DNA of 64,000 bases from Ferrimonas senticii DSM 18821 (lineage in GTDB: Bacteria; Pseudomonadota; Gammaproteobacteria; Enterobacterales; Shewanellaceae). This document shows, piece after piece, positions 47,219-57,079 of this stretch. The position numbers were made by a program, and so were the translations under genes. Location: positions 1-64,000 of the forward strand of contig NZ_AUGM01000008.1 of the NCBI RefSeq assembly GCF_000422665.1. Direction: 5' to 3'. Position 1 is the first letter of the stretch, and each line of letters opens with the position of its first letter. The notes under the pieces were generated by a model that saw only the letters and a program-made list of their open reading frames with translations, was not told the origin of the DNA and searched no databases.

Positions 47219-50200
47219 TTACCCCTCTGATTTGCTGCATAGGATCACCGCCTGCATGCCGATGACGCGAATTGATTCACCATGGCTGAGGAGGCCCTGT
47301 TGTTCGTCGGTAATCTTGGTCGTCACGTTCGTGACCAAACGCTGCCAGTGATCTTGCGGGAAGTAGGCGGTCATTTGTTGCCACACCTCCGGGCGCAAAT
47401 TCAGATCTTGGTAAGCACTGCCACTACTTTTGCTGTAGGGTTTTTCCAGCCAAACGATCAGTTGTGGATCAACCGCATTGCCATTTTGATCGACCCACAC
47501 CGAGAAAAACTGTGGTGACCGCGACTCGTCTTGCTGGCGCTGCTGGTTGTAGTCTTTGTAGCGCTCAACATTACGGAAATAATCCAACCTAAAGAAAGGT
47601 TTAGGCTCTGACAATGGGATGTTAACAAAACGCAAAAAGGCGCAACTAAGGCCACGAGGATCATGCTGCATCATCTGCCAGATCTGATCCACAAAGGGTT
47701 GACCGTAGCGCAGCGGGTAGATGTTTTCCTCCCGACCGCTGATGGTGCGAGACGGCGTCATGATGTGTGTAGATGGCGGATAGCCAGCGTCACCATCAAA
47801 GCCTACGATGCATCGTTGCAGCAGCGTATCAATATCCACTGCGGTTTTGGGGCCACGACCACCGATCTCAAAGCTAAACCTCACCCCATCTTTTTCTCTT
47901 CGACTCTGAAAGTGAAGTGCTTGCTTAATCCAGTTTTGGATCGCTTTAAACTCTTCTTCCGCCTTCTCGTCCGCCGCCCGCATTTGCTGACTGAACCCAA
48001 ACGCCTTGGCGACGTCTGCTTCCATCGCCAGCAACTGTTCTTGGTTTGAAACCTTAATCCGCTCTTTTTCTAGCAATCCATCACTGCCTTCCAGTTCAGT
48101 AATGGCGTGGTCAAGAACCGTGATACCTTGCTCACCATAGCGGCGCCAGAACCCATCAAAATAGCCTGCTAGAGCGTGCTGATAAGAGGCGGTGGTGCGG
48201 TTAAAAATCCGCAGACCATTGTCCAGCAACGCCATCCACGCGCGACGCAAACCATTGTGCTCCGGCACCAGCACCAAGCTTTCCACAGGCTTAACCAACG
48301 GTAGGTTGCCGCTGTAGCGGTTGAATCGCCCCAGTCGTTGCTCGATGCGACCGCAATCCAACGGCAAGCTATAGTGCACCGCCAAACGACTGCCACCATG
48401 CATATTCAAGCCATCTTCGCCGCGACGATCGCACACCAACACCCGAGTATGGCTAGGCAATGGGTCGACTGGCTCATCCGGGTTGTGACGAGTAACACTA
48501 TGCCCAAGCTTTATCTGCAACTTAACCGCAATCCGATCCGCCTCTATGCTACTGTCACAGAACACCACAGCCTTGCCATCGCCATCGTCTAACCACTGTT
48601 GCAGTTCGTGCGTCAAGGCATCATCCATGCTTCGCTGCTCTTGACGGCCAACCTGATACAATTCGTTCAGTAACTCTCGCTCCGACTCTGCGAGTTGCTG
48701 GTCGTGAATGTCAAGGGAGTCTCGGGCGAGCATGGCTAAACTCATCGGGCTGGCAACTGCGGCCTCAAGCCAAGCATCGAGGCCAATTAGGTGCCAAACT
48801 GGATACTGATCTGGCGTCTCGATCGCAGAGGCGCGGTAAGACTCAAACAAGTACTCAGTGGAAACTGGGCCGACACTCCACTGGCTCTGCTTGGCTCCAG
48901 CGAGACCAGGGAACAGCAGTTCGATCCCTTTGTTGTCGCGGCGATTTCGCAACATCCGATGCTGTAAACGATAGTTCTCGCCAACGAAATCCCGCAGTGC
49001 ATTGATCGCCTGCTCGCGCACTTCCCCCTCTCCGCTACTAAGCCAGTCGATATGCGGTCGTACCTGCTCAATAAGCGCTAACAACTCGGCATCGCCACTT
49101 AGGGTCTGCTCTAAGGTATCAATGGTATCGGTTAAGCTGACGTTGTCTGAGGTCGGGGTAATAGCGCTAAACAGGCCACTGAGCAGTTCACGTTGCTGCA
49201 CCAATTGGCTGAACCGATCGACGCCTTGCTGGCTCAACTCGTACCCTTGTGGATTGAGGCAATGCAGCATCGCCAAAAAGTTGTTTTCGTTACCGTGCAA
49301 CGGGGTACCAGAAAGCAGCAGCGCCCAGTCGGCGTCGCGGCAACAACTGGCAATGTCGTAGAACTGCGATTGTCGCTCTGGATCCCAAGCCCAGGGCGCC
49401 ACTTGGTGCGCTTCGTCTATCACCACCATGGTTGGTTGGCATTCGGCGGCAAACTCGGTTAATTGCTGATGGACACATACCTGAACCTGCGAGGCGGGAT
49501 CACCGGCGTCCTCAAGTTCAAGATTGATAAATGGTTCCATCTGAAAACGGGTGGACAGTTCATGTTGCCATTGACCGACCATACCTTCGGGTACAGCAAT
49601 CAAAATCCGCGCATGATTGCCATATTCCAGCAAATGCTCACGGCTAATCACCGCCGCTTCGATGGTTTTACCTAACCCTACCTCGTCGGCCAACAAGTAG
49701 CGCTTGTTTCGATCAGTTAGCACCCTTCGCACCACGGCCAATTGATGGGCTTCAAGTTCGATGCCACTGCTGCTGAGTGACTTAATCGAATTTACGGCGC
49801 AACGCTGTTCAATGTAACTGCGCTGAAATTCGCGTCGCAGCGGATAGAAGAAAGGGGCGTTATTGCTGCGTGCAGCCAAAAATTCGACCGGCGACAATTC
49901 TCGCTCTTCGGCATTTAGGACGTAGATCTCTGTCAAAGGTAAATCTGCGTATTCGTCTTTCTTGAAATACACGCGATGCATATCGCCAGGAATGGCGCTG
50001 AGGTACTCACCTTGACGCCAAATCTGTGTTATCTCATCGAAGCAAAAAACTAAAGCTTTTTCACTAAGAACTGACACTTGCAAGTGTTCCAGCTTTAAGT
50101 GCTGTTCCCGCGCACGTGGCGCTGCTGGTGATTCAAAAAAGTTAACTATCGCAAGGCCGCTTTCATCAGTACCGTGGAATTTACCTACTCCAGAAAACAA

Positions 50201-50260
50201 ATCGGAACGAACTAACTGACCGGGAATAAACTCTGGTAAATCTGTAGCCTTAACTTCCAT
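47219..50260 (-). CDS. dpdE: SNF2-family helicase/ATPase DpdE
   Basis: This SNF2/RapA-like ATPase has 1,013 residues from the ATG at 50260. Walker A is in LLADEVGLGKTIEA, DEAH in MVVIDEAHQVAPWAW, and the C-terminal lobe shows GEDGLNMHGGSRLAVHY and QRLGRFNR. Such proteins translocate on double-stranded DNA. The frame is open to 50317, but the ATG at 50260 (MEVKATDLPEF) gives a more plausible N-terminus; the ribosome site is weak. It is the first gene of the eight-gene minus-strand operon and diverges from dpdC across about 127 bases that must hold both promoters. Confidence 0.86.
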   Translation of the reverse strand: MEVKATDLPEFIPGQLVRSDLFSGVGKFHGTDESGLAIVNFFESPAAPRAREQHLKLEHLQVSVLSEKALVFCFDEITQIWRQGEYLSAIPGDMHRVYFKKDEYADLPLTEIYVLNAEERELSPVEFLAARSNNAPFFYPLRREFQRSYIEQRCAVNSIKSLSSSGIELEAHQLAVVRRVLTDRNKRYLLADEVGLGKTIEAAVISREHLLEYGNHARILIAVPEGMVGQWQHELSTRFQMEPFINLELEDAGDPASQVQVCVHQQLTEFAAECQPTMVVIDEAHQVAPWAWDPERQSQFYDIASCCRDADWALLLSGTPLHGNENNFLAMLHCLNPQGYELSQQGVDRFSQLVQQRELLSGLFSAITPTSDNVSLTDTIDTLEQTLSGDAELLALIEQVRPHIDWLSSGEGEVREQAINALRDFVGENYRLQHRMLRNRRDNKGIELLFPGLAGAKQSQWSVGPVSTEYLFESYRASAIETPDQYPVWHLIGLDAWLEAAVASPMSLAMLARDSLDIHDQQLAESERELLNELYQVGRQEQRSMDDALTHELQQWLDDGDGKAVVFCDSSIEADRIAVKLQIKLGHSVTRHNPDEPVDPLPSHTRVLVCDRRGEDGLNMHGGSRLAVHYSLPLDCGRIEQRLGRFNRYSGNLPLVKPVESLVLVPEHNGLRRAWMALLDNGLRIFNRTTASYQHALAGYFDGFWRRYGEQGITVLDHAITELEGSDGLLEKERIKVSNQEQLLAMEADVAKAFGFSQQMRAADEKAEEEFKAIQNWIKQALHFQSRREKDGVRFSFEIGGRGPKTAVDIDTLLQRCIVGFDGDAGYPPSTHIMTPSRTISGREENIYPLRYGQPFVDQIWQMMQHDPRGLSCAFLRFVNIPLSEPKPFFRLDYFRNVERYKDYNQQRQQDESRSPQFFSVWVDQNGNAVDPQLIVWLEKPYSKSSGSAYQDLNLRPEVWQQMTAYFPQDHWQRLVTNVTTKITDEQQGLLSHGESIRVIGMQAVILCSKSEG

Positions 50261-50387
50261 GTGAAATGATTGAGCCTTAAAAATTATTGTCCAAGTATAC
50301 CCAGACCAGAGCGGCAACGAACAGTGGCTGCTCTCTGACTTTTGCTTTACACTGGCAGACGCTCCGTTTCAGATTTGGACCAATGTC

Positions 50388-51314
50388 GTGACCCGAACCC
50401 ACCTAATCACAACCTGCACCAACAGCAAGCAACCTGGACAGCAACGACTGTGCCTGAATGAGAGACGGCACGTGGACTCTTTAGAGTCTCTAGCGAAAGA
50501 TTGGTTAAACAAAGTTAATTCTTTGTCGCAAGATGATAAGATGCCGGCACACAAACGCTACATGGGGGCTCACTGGCAGACAGCGTTGTCCTGTGGCCAA
50601 CAGGAGGGAGTGGAACTTTGGGTCATGTCAGCAGGTCTGGGGCTCATCTATAGTCAACAACTAATCCCTGACTACCAAGCTACTTTTTCACTTCATTCCC
50701 CCGACACAATTCCGAATATGGGACAGAGACGGGCAGACGCGTATCAGCAGTGGTGGCACCTTCTGTGTCAAGAGAGCCGCTTTGGCTTCTTTGACTTGTT
50801 CTCAACGCACCCTGACGACAACTTCATCATCGCAGGATCCAATGACTATATTTCTGCGATTAACGATGATGTATTGAATGCCATTCACGTCCTGCCCAAT
50901 CCAACTCGCCAACTCGTGATTATCACCTCCGGGACGCGACAATACCGAGATCTGGATACGTACATCCTCAGAAGCAAAGCCACTATGGCCAAAGCACTAG
51001 AAGCGAACATGCTGACCCTCAATATCAACTTGGCAAAGCGCGTGCTTCAGTGGCGGGAACAAAGCGGGTCAATACCTGTTGAAAAAATCAAACAGGAACT
51101 CCTGAGAACGATAGAAGGAACTACTGAAAATCATCAAGAGAATCGTATACGACGCACTCCAGAGTACGTCGAGCAGTATCTGAAGGAAGCACTCGCACAG
51201 AATCCGACGTTGAAGCCCACACCTGCCCTAAGACACTTCAGGGACAGTGGAAACAGTTTTGAAGAAAAGCGCTTCAAAGCGATTTTTACCAAGGTTGCCG
51301 CTGCGCGAAATTAG
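50388..51314 (+). CDS. dpdC: Probable DpdC (converts preQ0 in DNA to the amide form)
   Basis: This 308-residue protein begins at a GTG with THLITTCTNSKQPGQ, followed near residue 75 by LWVMSAGLGLIYSQQLIPDYQATF. This layout is shared with DUF6884/YaaA-like and ArcS-type domains. In the known pathway DpdC hydrolyses the nitrile of preQ0 in DNA to give 7-amido-7-deazaguanine. The assignment rests on this domain pattern and on the position directly before dpdA. The C-terminal 70 residues (EYVEQYLKEALAQNPTLKP) look like a small helical DNA-binding add-on. Confidence 0.72.
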   Translation: MTRTHLITTCTNSKQPGQQRLCLNERRHVDSLESLAKDWLNKVNSLSQDDKMPAHKRYMGAHWQTALSCGQQEGVELWVMSAGLGLIYSQQLIPDYQATFSLHSPDTIPNMGQRRADAYQQWWHLLCQESRFGFFDLFSTHPDDNFIIAGSNDYISAINDDVLNAIHVLPNPTRQLVIITSGTRQYRDLDTYILRSKATMAKALEANMLTLNINLAKRVLQWREQSGSIPVEKIKQELLRTIEGTTENHQENRIRRTPEYVEQYLKEALAQNPTLKPTPALRHFRDSGNSFEEKRFKAIFTKVAAARN

Positions 51315-51396
51315 ATGATTGAGGTGCTCTGTGGTAGCCTACAGCACTTTTTTTTCACCGCCAGTTTTACACTTCAGAAGCCCTTGGGAGAGCACC

Positions 51397-52641
51397 TTGT
51401 CAAAGCTGAACTATTTTTTCCCGGACAGTCAGGACTTTGTCGATCCAAGTTTCGATTTTCTAAAGGAAACTCGTAACGAGCACAGAGTGCGCCAACGCGA
51501 TGATCTCTACCCTCATGAAGTCTTTAAGCGGGACTTCCCCTTCCCTTACGATGGGATGCTGGTTTCAAAGGCAGTAGTTGACGGCTTAGGAAACGGTGAA
51601 AGTAAATACACTCGTGCCCAACGTCTGCGTTTTTACCGCGCTAAAATGAAGCGATTCTTCCGTTTGCCAGAACAGATGCTTTCGATGGGTGACTGTGGTG
51701 CATTTACATATGTTCACCACGAAAATCCTCCGTATCGCATTGATGAGATTATCGATTTTTACGAAGATAGTCAGTTCGATTATGGGGTTTCTCTTGACCA
51801 CATTGTATTTGGCTATGACACACCCAAAAAGATAATCACTGGTGCTGACCTCGACGAATGCTGTCGCCGTCAGCAACTAACGTTAGAGCTTGCAGAAAAA
51901 TTCTTAATAGCTTCTAAAGACGCGCATTTTCAACCTTTTGGCGTAGCCCACGGTTGGAATAAGGAAACCTATGCCGAGTCAGTACAGGCACTGCTCAAGA
52001 TGGGTTACAAACGCATTACCATGGGGGGTATGGTTCCGTTAAAAACCCCTCAGATATTAGAAACGCTTGCGGAGATAAAACCCCACCTAAAAACGGATAC
52101 TCAAGTCCACCTTTTGGGGATCGCCCGCCCTGAGAGTTTTAACGACTTTATTCGGCTTGGCGTCACCAGTATCGACTCAACCACGCCATTGGCACAGGCG
52201 TTCAAGGACAAAAAGAACAACTACCACGTGGTTGATGGTGACGCTTATGTCGCCATCCGCGTCCCGCAATCTGACGGGAATTTAACCCTGAGTCGCAAGA
52301 TCAAATCCGGTGAAGTCGATCAGGACAGAGCTCGCATTCTTGAGCGCCTGACGTTAAAGGCACTGCGAGCCTACGACAACCGCGAGATTGAGCTTGAAAG
52401 TACATTAAACGTACTCATGGAGTACGAAACTCTACATGCAGGCGAAGACAAAGCGGGTAAGATCCGTGCTAGTTATATGCGCACCTTGAGTGATCGCCCT
52501 TGGGAAAAGTGCGATTGCGAAGTCTGCCAGAGCATTGGCATTAACGTGATCATCTTCCGCGGTGCCGAACGTAATCGCCGCCGTGGTTTTCACAATATCC
52601 AGGTGCTTTACAAGAAATTGCAACACACCCTCACCCTGTAA
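51397..52641 (+). CDS. dpdA: DNA-guanine transglycosylase DpdA (TGT-like)
   Basis: DpdA is a paralogue of tRNA-guanine transglycosylase that exchanges guanine in DNA for preQ0. Visible are the nucleophile region SMGDCGAFTYVHHENPPY, FDYGVSLDHIVFGYD, the FGVAHGW segment and GYKRITMGGMVPLK. The zinc motif is KCDCEVCQ with a later His in RRRGFHN. The frame is open from 51319, but a TTG at 51397 (SKLNYFFPDSQDF) follows GGGAGAG at ideal distance, giving 414 residues. It is followed 26 bases later by dpdB, its partner for insertion. Confidence 0.92.
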   Translation: MSKLNYFFPDSQDFVDPSFDFLKETRNEHRVRQRDDLYPHEVFKRDFPFPYDGMLVSKAVVDGLGNGESKYTRAQRLRFYRAKMKRFFRLPEQMLSMGDCGAFTYVHHENPPYRIDEIIDFYEDSQFDYGVSLDHIVFGYDTPKKIITGADLDECCRRQQLTLELAEKFLIASKDAHFQPFGVAHGWNKETYAESVQALLKMGYKRITMGGMVPLKTPQILETLAEIKPHLKTDTQVHLLGIARPESFNDFIRLGVTSIDSTTPLAQAFKDKKNNYHVVDGDAYVAIRVPQSDGNLTLSRKIKSGEVDQDRARILERLTLKALRAYDNREIELESTLNVLMEYETLHAGEDKAGKIRASYMRTLSDRPWEKCDCEVCQSIGINVIIFRGAERNRRRGFHNIQVLYKKLQHTLTL

Positions 52642-52667
52642 CACGGTGAGGCAATATAGGTTTATTC

Positions 52668-53777
52668 ATGTCAGAAATCCGAGTTCCGGCTTTGCGTATT
52701 AAGCAAGGCCCAAAACGTCAACTTTTCAGTTTGGCGATTGAAGGTAAGCAGATCACCGAGATTGCATCAATCTCGCGAATCAAGCGCGGTAATGAAAACC
52801 TCATTGGCTATCAACGCCCAGAGGTACAAAACCATATCCGTGAGATCCAGCGATACATCGAAAGCGACAACCCAATGATCCCTAATCCAGTGATCATTGC
52901 TTTTGACCATCGCGTTCGATTCGAACCGTTCGGTGATGCTGAAGACAGCATCGGTCATCTTGTGATTCCCTGCGACGACGCGGAAGATTTTGTAAAGCCA
53001 GGCTTTATCGTTGATGGTCAACAGCGCACAGCTGCGCTTCGCGAAGCAGAGATCAACTCATTTGTAATGCCTGTTTCTGCCTTCATTGCAAACAATGATG
53101 CTGAACAACGCGAGCAGTTCATGCTTGTCAACTCAACTAAACCACTGCCCAAAACGCTTCTACATGAATTAGCGCCACACACTGAAGGTCGCCTTCCGTC
53201 CGACCTGCAAGCTCGCAAGTTTCCATCATTATTGACCCAACGATTGAACTTTGGTGAAGGCCCACTGAACGGTAAGATCAAGACAGCAACCAATCCTAGC
53301 GGTGTTATTGCAGACAACTCAATCATTAAGATGATTGACAGCAGTTTGCGTGAGGGTGCGCTTCATCACTTCCGCGATGCACAAACAGGCATGGGCGACG
53401 AAACTAAGATGGTGACATTGCTCAACAACTTTTGGGGTGCAGTAAAGCAAGTATTCAAAGATGAGTGGGAACTGCCTCCACGTCGCTCCCGCTTGCTCCA
53501 CGGCGTTGGTGTTATAGCTCTAGGCTCTTTAATGGATGAGATCTATGAAACCCATAAAGGCTACACCGATGGTTGGGACGATATCCCAACCATCGAGCTG
53601 TTCGCAGACGAGTTACGAGCTATCTACCCGCTGTGCTGCTGGAGTCGGGGCACCTGGAACTTTGGGTTAGATCTTGATGGTATGAAGATCGAGCGTAAGT
53701 GGAACGACCTACAAAATCTATCTAAAGATATTGCTTTGGTAACTGATTACTTGGTGAATGCTTACAGAAAAGCTTGA
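52668..53777 (+). CDS. dpdB: DGQHR-family protein DpdB
   Basis: This 369-residue protein of the DndB/DGQHR family is required with DpdA for preQ0 insertion into DNA. The diagnostic motif appears as FIVDGQQRTAALREAEI (about residue 117), with Gln in place of the common His (DGQQR). It shows ParB-like N-terminal features and an ATG with good spacing. It ends the dpdC-dpdA-dpdB operon and is followed by a strong terminator. Confidence 0.9.
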   Translation: MSEIRVPALRIKQGPKRQLFSLAIEGKQITEIASISRIKRGNENLIGYQRPEVQNHIREIQRYIESDNPMIPNPVIIAFDHRVRFEPFGDAEDSIGHLVIPCDDAEDFVKPGFIVDGQQRTAALREAEINSFVMPVSAFIANNDAEQREQFMLVNSTKPLPKTLLHELAPHTEGRLPSDLQARKFPSLLTQRLNFGEGPLNGKIKTATNPSGVIADNSIIKMIDSSLREGALHHFRDAQTGMGDETKMVTLLNNFWGAVKQVFKDEWELPPRRSRLLHGVGVIALGSLMDEIYETHKGYTDGWDDIPTIELFADELRAIYPLCCWSRGTWNFGLDLDGMKIERKWNDLQNLSKDIALVTDYLVNAYRKA

Positions 53778-53788
53778 TCGGCACCAAC

Positions 53789-53830
53789 AATTAAGGCGTG
53801 AAGATGAAGTCTTTCGCCTTAATTATTCAA
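53789..53830 (+). terminator. Intrinsic terminator of dpdC-A-B
   Basis: AATTAAGGCG (53789-53798) pairs with CGCCTTAATT (53815-53824), and GAAGA/TCTT pair inside. The stem is followed by ATTCAA. It lies 12 bases after the dpdB stop. Confidence 0.75.
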
Positions 53831-54239
53831 AATGGAATGCCACTCAACAAGCTCATAACACAAATGGGTCTTCAGTACTTGGCGCTGTTGCCTAAACATA
53901 CATTGTGCTTCGTCTTGGCGTAATTTCTTTAGTTGATTCCATCAATAGTGGATGCAGATGCTCACGGGCGGCCTGAAAGAGGGATTCAACCGTTGGTATG
54001 AGCACAGTTCATTTTACAATCTGCTTTTGTTCAACAAAACCACAGCACTTTCCCAAGCAGCCTGACCGCTACTTTTCACTGCGGTTAAAATGCAGGAGTT
54101 ATCGCAAAAAACTGAATGCCACTCAAGAATATTGATTGTTGGCTGTTTTTCTTTTGTTTCGTATTTTTTCTTGCTATTGATTAGAACGTAGTTGTACCTT
54201 GACTTTATTGAGTTATAGCAACACTCGACGAATATGATT
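53831..54239. other. Gap between dpdB and the ankyrin gene; no intact gene
   Basis: This is accessory-looking sequence. A 13-base string GAATGCCACTCAA occurs twice, near 53835 and 54114. A minus-strand stretch at about 53892-54000 looks weakly coding but is interrupted. I see no gene I can support. Confidence 0.4.
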
Positions 54240-54249
54240 CGGAGGAATT

Positions 54250-54993
54250 TTGAAAGAAGTTTATTCGGAAGAATTAAAAGCACGACTAGAGTATTTTTTT
54301 ATAACGGCTACTGATTCTGATGGCTATAGATTTAAAGACAGTCATATTAGGAGAAAGCTTGAATTTTTTTCTCAGGCTAAAGATGAGTGGAATAATTCTT
54401 TATTGCACATAATATGCAATAATCCGGAAGAGGGGATAGATATAGATTTGCTTGGTCAAGTACTTGTCTCAGGATGTAACCCTAATTCACAAAATAATGA
54501 AAAGAATACCCCAATTCATGAAATTTGTAATGGACCATATGGTGCTTATGGCCCAGGTGTGGTTGATGCAATTTTGATGTTAGTAAAACATGGAGCTTGC
54601 ATCGAACTGAGAAACTCAAGTGGCGAAAGTCCTTTGATTTGTGCAACTTCTTACCAGCGTGAAAATTATGATGAGGATGGAGAACTGATTGCCGATAAGA
54701 TCGTATCTCAGTTGTTAGAACTCGGAGTTGGTGTTAATGCATGTGATGATAAGGGTATTACACCATTGCATATTGCATGTGCTCACAATGATGATAAATT
54801 GGTAGAGCAACTATTATCACGAGGTGCATCCCCTTATTCAAAAGCATTAGCCGAGGACGCTTGCTCTATTCCTGTTGATGCTCATTATCATAAAGTGGTT
54901 CCACCTGGCGCTTCCCCATTAGATATAGTTTCCTGCGTCAAAGTTAAATCTATTTTCAGAAAACACTTCCCTACATTGTTTTTGTGGGATTAA
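54250..54993 (+). CDS. Ankyrin-repeat protein
   Basis: The frame starts at a TTG with GGAGG five bases upstream (54241-54245), so the start is well supported. The 247-residue product contains three to four ankyrin repeats between about 48 and 205, with the motifs NSLLHIICNN, NTPIHEICNG, ESPLICATSY and ITPLHIACAHNDDKLVEQLL. There is no signal peptide. Ankyrin repeats bind other proteins. Target and pathway are unknown. It is very AT-rich, lies just outside the dpd operons and in the same island segment, upstream of the recombinase copy 2 and convergent with it. Confidence 0.8.
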   Translation: MKEVYSEELKARLEYFFITATDSDGYRFKDSHIRRKLEFFSQAKDEWNNSLLHIICNNPEEGIDIDLLGQVLVSGCNPNSQNNEKNTPIHEICNGPYGAYGPGVVDAILMLVKHGACIELRNSSGESPLICATSYQRENYDEDGELIADKIVSQLLELGVGVNACDDKGITPLHIACAHNDDKLVEQLLSRGASPYSKALAEDACSIPVDAHYHKVVPPGASPLDIVSCVKVKSIFRKHFPTLFLWD

Positions 54994-55055
54994 CCATAAA
55001 CATGTTTTCCAAAATTTTCATATGGACCATTTTCACAAGTTCAGTTGTCATAAGG

Positions 55056-56192
55056 CTAATCCATACAATTTAATACTGCAACTTGCCATTTCTTAAAATA
55101 AATAAACCAAATGACATGGCAGTCCTCCCAATTTAATTTGGCTTTGAATTTGGTAAACCACAGCGACGGTTTATGGCCATAGCCCCGTTGGTTACCACTG
55201 GGCAGTTCGGGAAATAGTCGCTGATGCCCTGCCGCCCGTTGCTGCTCAACAAACCGCAAGAACCCTTCAGCAATCAATGACTGCGCTATCGGTATCACCC
55301 GTTCGCTGGTGGCGTTCTTAACTCGCTGGTCTGGATGGCTGGCACGAATCAATATGCACGGCAGCCCTTGGATAACCTTAAAGTCGTCCAGATAAAGCTG
55401 TGACAGCTCGCCAAGCCTTGCGCCGGTGTATGCTGCCATGAACGGCAACCATCGTTTAAAGGCGTCTTTACTGGCGCTATAGTCGCGTTTGGCTCGATGC
55501 AGCATCTCTCGTACTTTGCCGTCTGACACCGCTTTACGTTGATTCTTGGCCGGTGTGTTATTGCGGATGGTCATGCCCGCTAAAGGATTGCCGTTGCCGA
55601 AGTAAGGCATCGCCCATTTGAACAGCGTCCCTACCCTGCCAAGGCGCTTATTGATGGTCGAAATAGACAATCGCCCCTCATCCAACAGTCGCTGCTTGTA
55701 TTTCATGGCCAACTTGGCATCAAAGCGGCGGATTCGGACGTCGCCGACAATCTTGATGAACTCTTTGAAGACCAACTCATTGTGGGACTGCTCATGCTCA
55801 CCCCACGCGTTCGCTCGCAGCTTTTCGGCGGTGAACTGGGCAACGGCTTCCGACAACTTCGGCGAGTCGTCTGTGGGGGCTTTAACGGGCTTGGTTGCTG
55901 GTGTGGTGGGCGTTGGCACGCTTGACTGCGGCGCATCATCAGCGCCACGAATTGGGCTGCTAACAGCCTCAGGCTCACGACCATGAACAATGTCAGCCAG
56001 TTCATCCAGCACTCGCCAAGAGCGCCTTATCGCTTCTTTGCGGCAATGGGTTCGGAGTGACCGTTTCACTTCACGGCAGCCACGCTCGGCTTGCTGCGCT
56101 TTGGGCACGACTAACCGTGCATACCAAACCTCGTGACGGGACTGAAACAGATAGGGAATTGAACCGGCAGAACGCGGCGAATAGGTACGCAA
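55056..56192 (-). pseudogene. Tyrosine recombinase (integrase), copy 2, C-terminally truncated
   Basis: This 378-residue frame starts at a TTG at 56192. Residues 1-60 are a basic N-terminal domain (SIPYLFQSRHEVWYARLVVPK). A core-binding region follows at about 130-220. The catalytic domain begins with the first active Arg in YTGARLGELSQLY and a Lys region near RVKNATSERVIPI. The protein then stops after LNWEDCHVI and switches to unrelated sequence. The HxxR box and the catalytic Tyr are missing, so it cannot recombine DNA. It is the longest of three copies in the window and borders the Dpd cluster on the right. Confidence 0.87.
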
Positions 56193-56460
56193 AATGTCTC
56201 ACCGAGTGTCTCACTTCGGAAAGATACGATTAAGGTATTAATTTTTGTTGCTTAAGGCATAAGTCTGCATAAGCCACAACGACAGTTCAAGCTGTTAGCG
56301 AAACCTTTAAAGCAAAACATTGCATAAAAATAAAGCAAAAGGCTGCATAGAATGGCATTCTCACGCTGTAGGTGGCTCGTAAACTTACAACATTGACGCA
56401 CAGCAGATAGCATCAAACTCAGCTCAAATTAATGTTTGAATATGGTTAAAAATGGGAAGG
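56193..56460. repeat. Integrase upstream flank, copy 2 (att-side repeat)
   Basis: This is homologous to 29174-29456 and 57695-57966, with the same order of blocks: GTCTCACCGAGTGTCTCAC, GCATAA motifs, AATAAAGCAAAAGGCTGCAT, GTAAACTTACAAC. Its far end (AATGGGAAGGCC) diverges from the CTACCCT end of the other two. Confidence 0.75.
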
Positions 56461-56614
56461 CCACATCACAATGCATTAACACAGTGTACTGACTTCGAGC
56501 TAATGCACTATTCGGGTCTAGCTTATTGATAGTATTAATTTAAAATGTTGTGATGCGCAGTTCGACTGCACCAAATAACTTTCTGCCTAAAATGGCATAA
56601 CAAGAGATCCGTCA

Positions 56615-56965
56615 ATGTTAGATTCACTTATTGAGGCTTATGTCCATTCTAAGAGCAACCCGTACAGCATTGAGTGCGTGTTAGTCTCTGATGCTGTTTA
56701 TGCTGGGGACGGGAGCCAACACAGAGAGGAAGCTGGGCATATTGGAAGCATCCACGACGGTTACTTCAACACTAAGCACTACACTTCCCAAGTTGGCAGG
56801 TTTATGTTTATGAACGATAGGGTTGTAAGTGTCGGAGATAAGCTGACTATCGTTGAGGATGGTTTTGGCTCAATTACTTGGGACAAGTCAACAAATACGA
56901 TTACAGCAGAGCACTTTGGAACTTCTATCGATCGTAAAATGACTTACGCCTGTAGCAAGAAATAA
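56615..56965 (+). CDS. Orphan small protein (116 aa)
   Basis: I do not recognise this 116-residue protein. It has no signal peptide or membrane segment. It ends with a strand-rich part (NDRVVSVGDKLTIVEDGFGSITW), and KNTYACSKK-like basic residues finish it. The ATG at 56615 has a modest ribosome site. It lies between recombinase copies 2 and 3, in island DNA. Confidence 0.6.
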   Translation: MLDSLIEAYVHSKSNPYSIECVLVSDAVYAGDGSQHREEAGHIGSIHDGYFNTKHYTSQVGRFMFMNDRVVSVGDKLTIVEDGFGSITWDKSTNTITAEHFGTSIDRKMTYACSKK

Positions 56966-57079
56966 GTGTGGTCTTATTATTTATCTTAGCCCTGCCAATT
57001 GATGGAGCTTTTTAGTTGAGATCAGAGAATGAAAATTGAATATCCCCAGTATACTAGACATATCCAAGCTATCCTTTGA

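Noticed and set aside
53892-54006. Minus-strand coding remnant ending near 53892
   Set aside because: A first reading suggested a protein C-terminus, but checking the bases shows a stop in the frame, and no family was recognised.
54014-54283. 89-codon minus-strand frame overlapping the ankyrin gene start
   Set aside because: It has no ribosome site, a composition typical of random AT-rich sequence, and conflicts with the well-supported TTG start at 54250.
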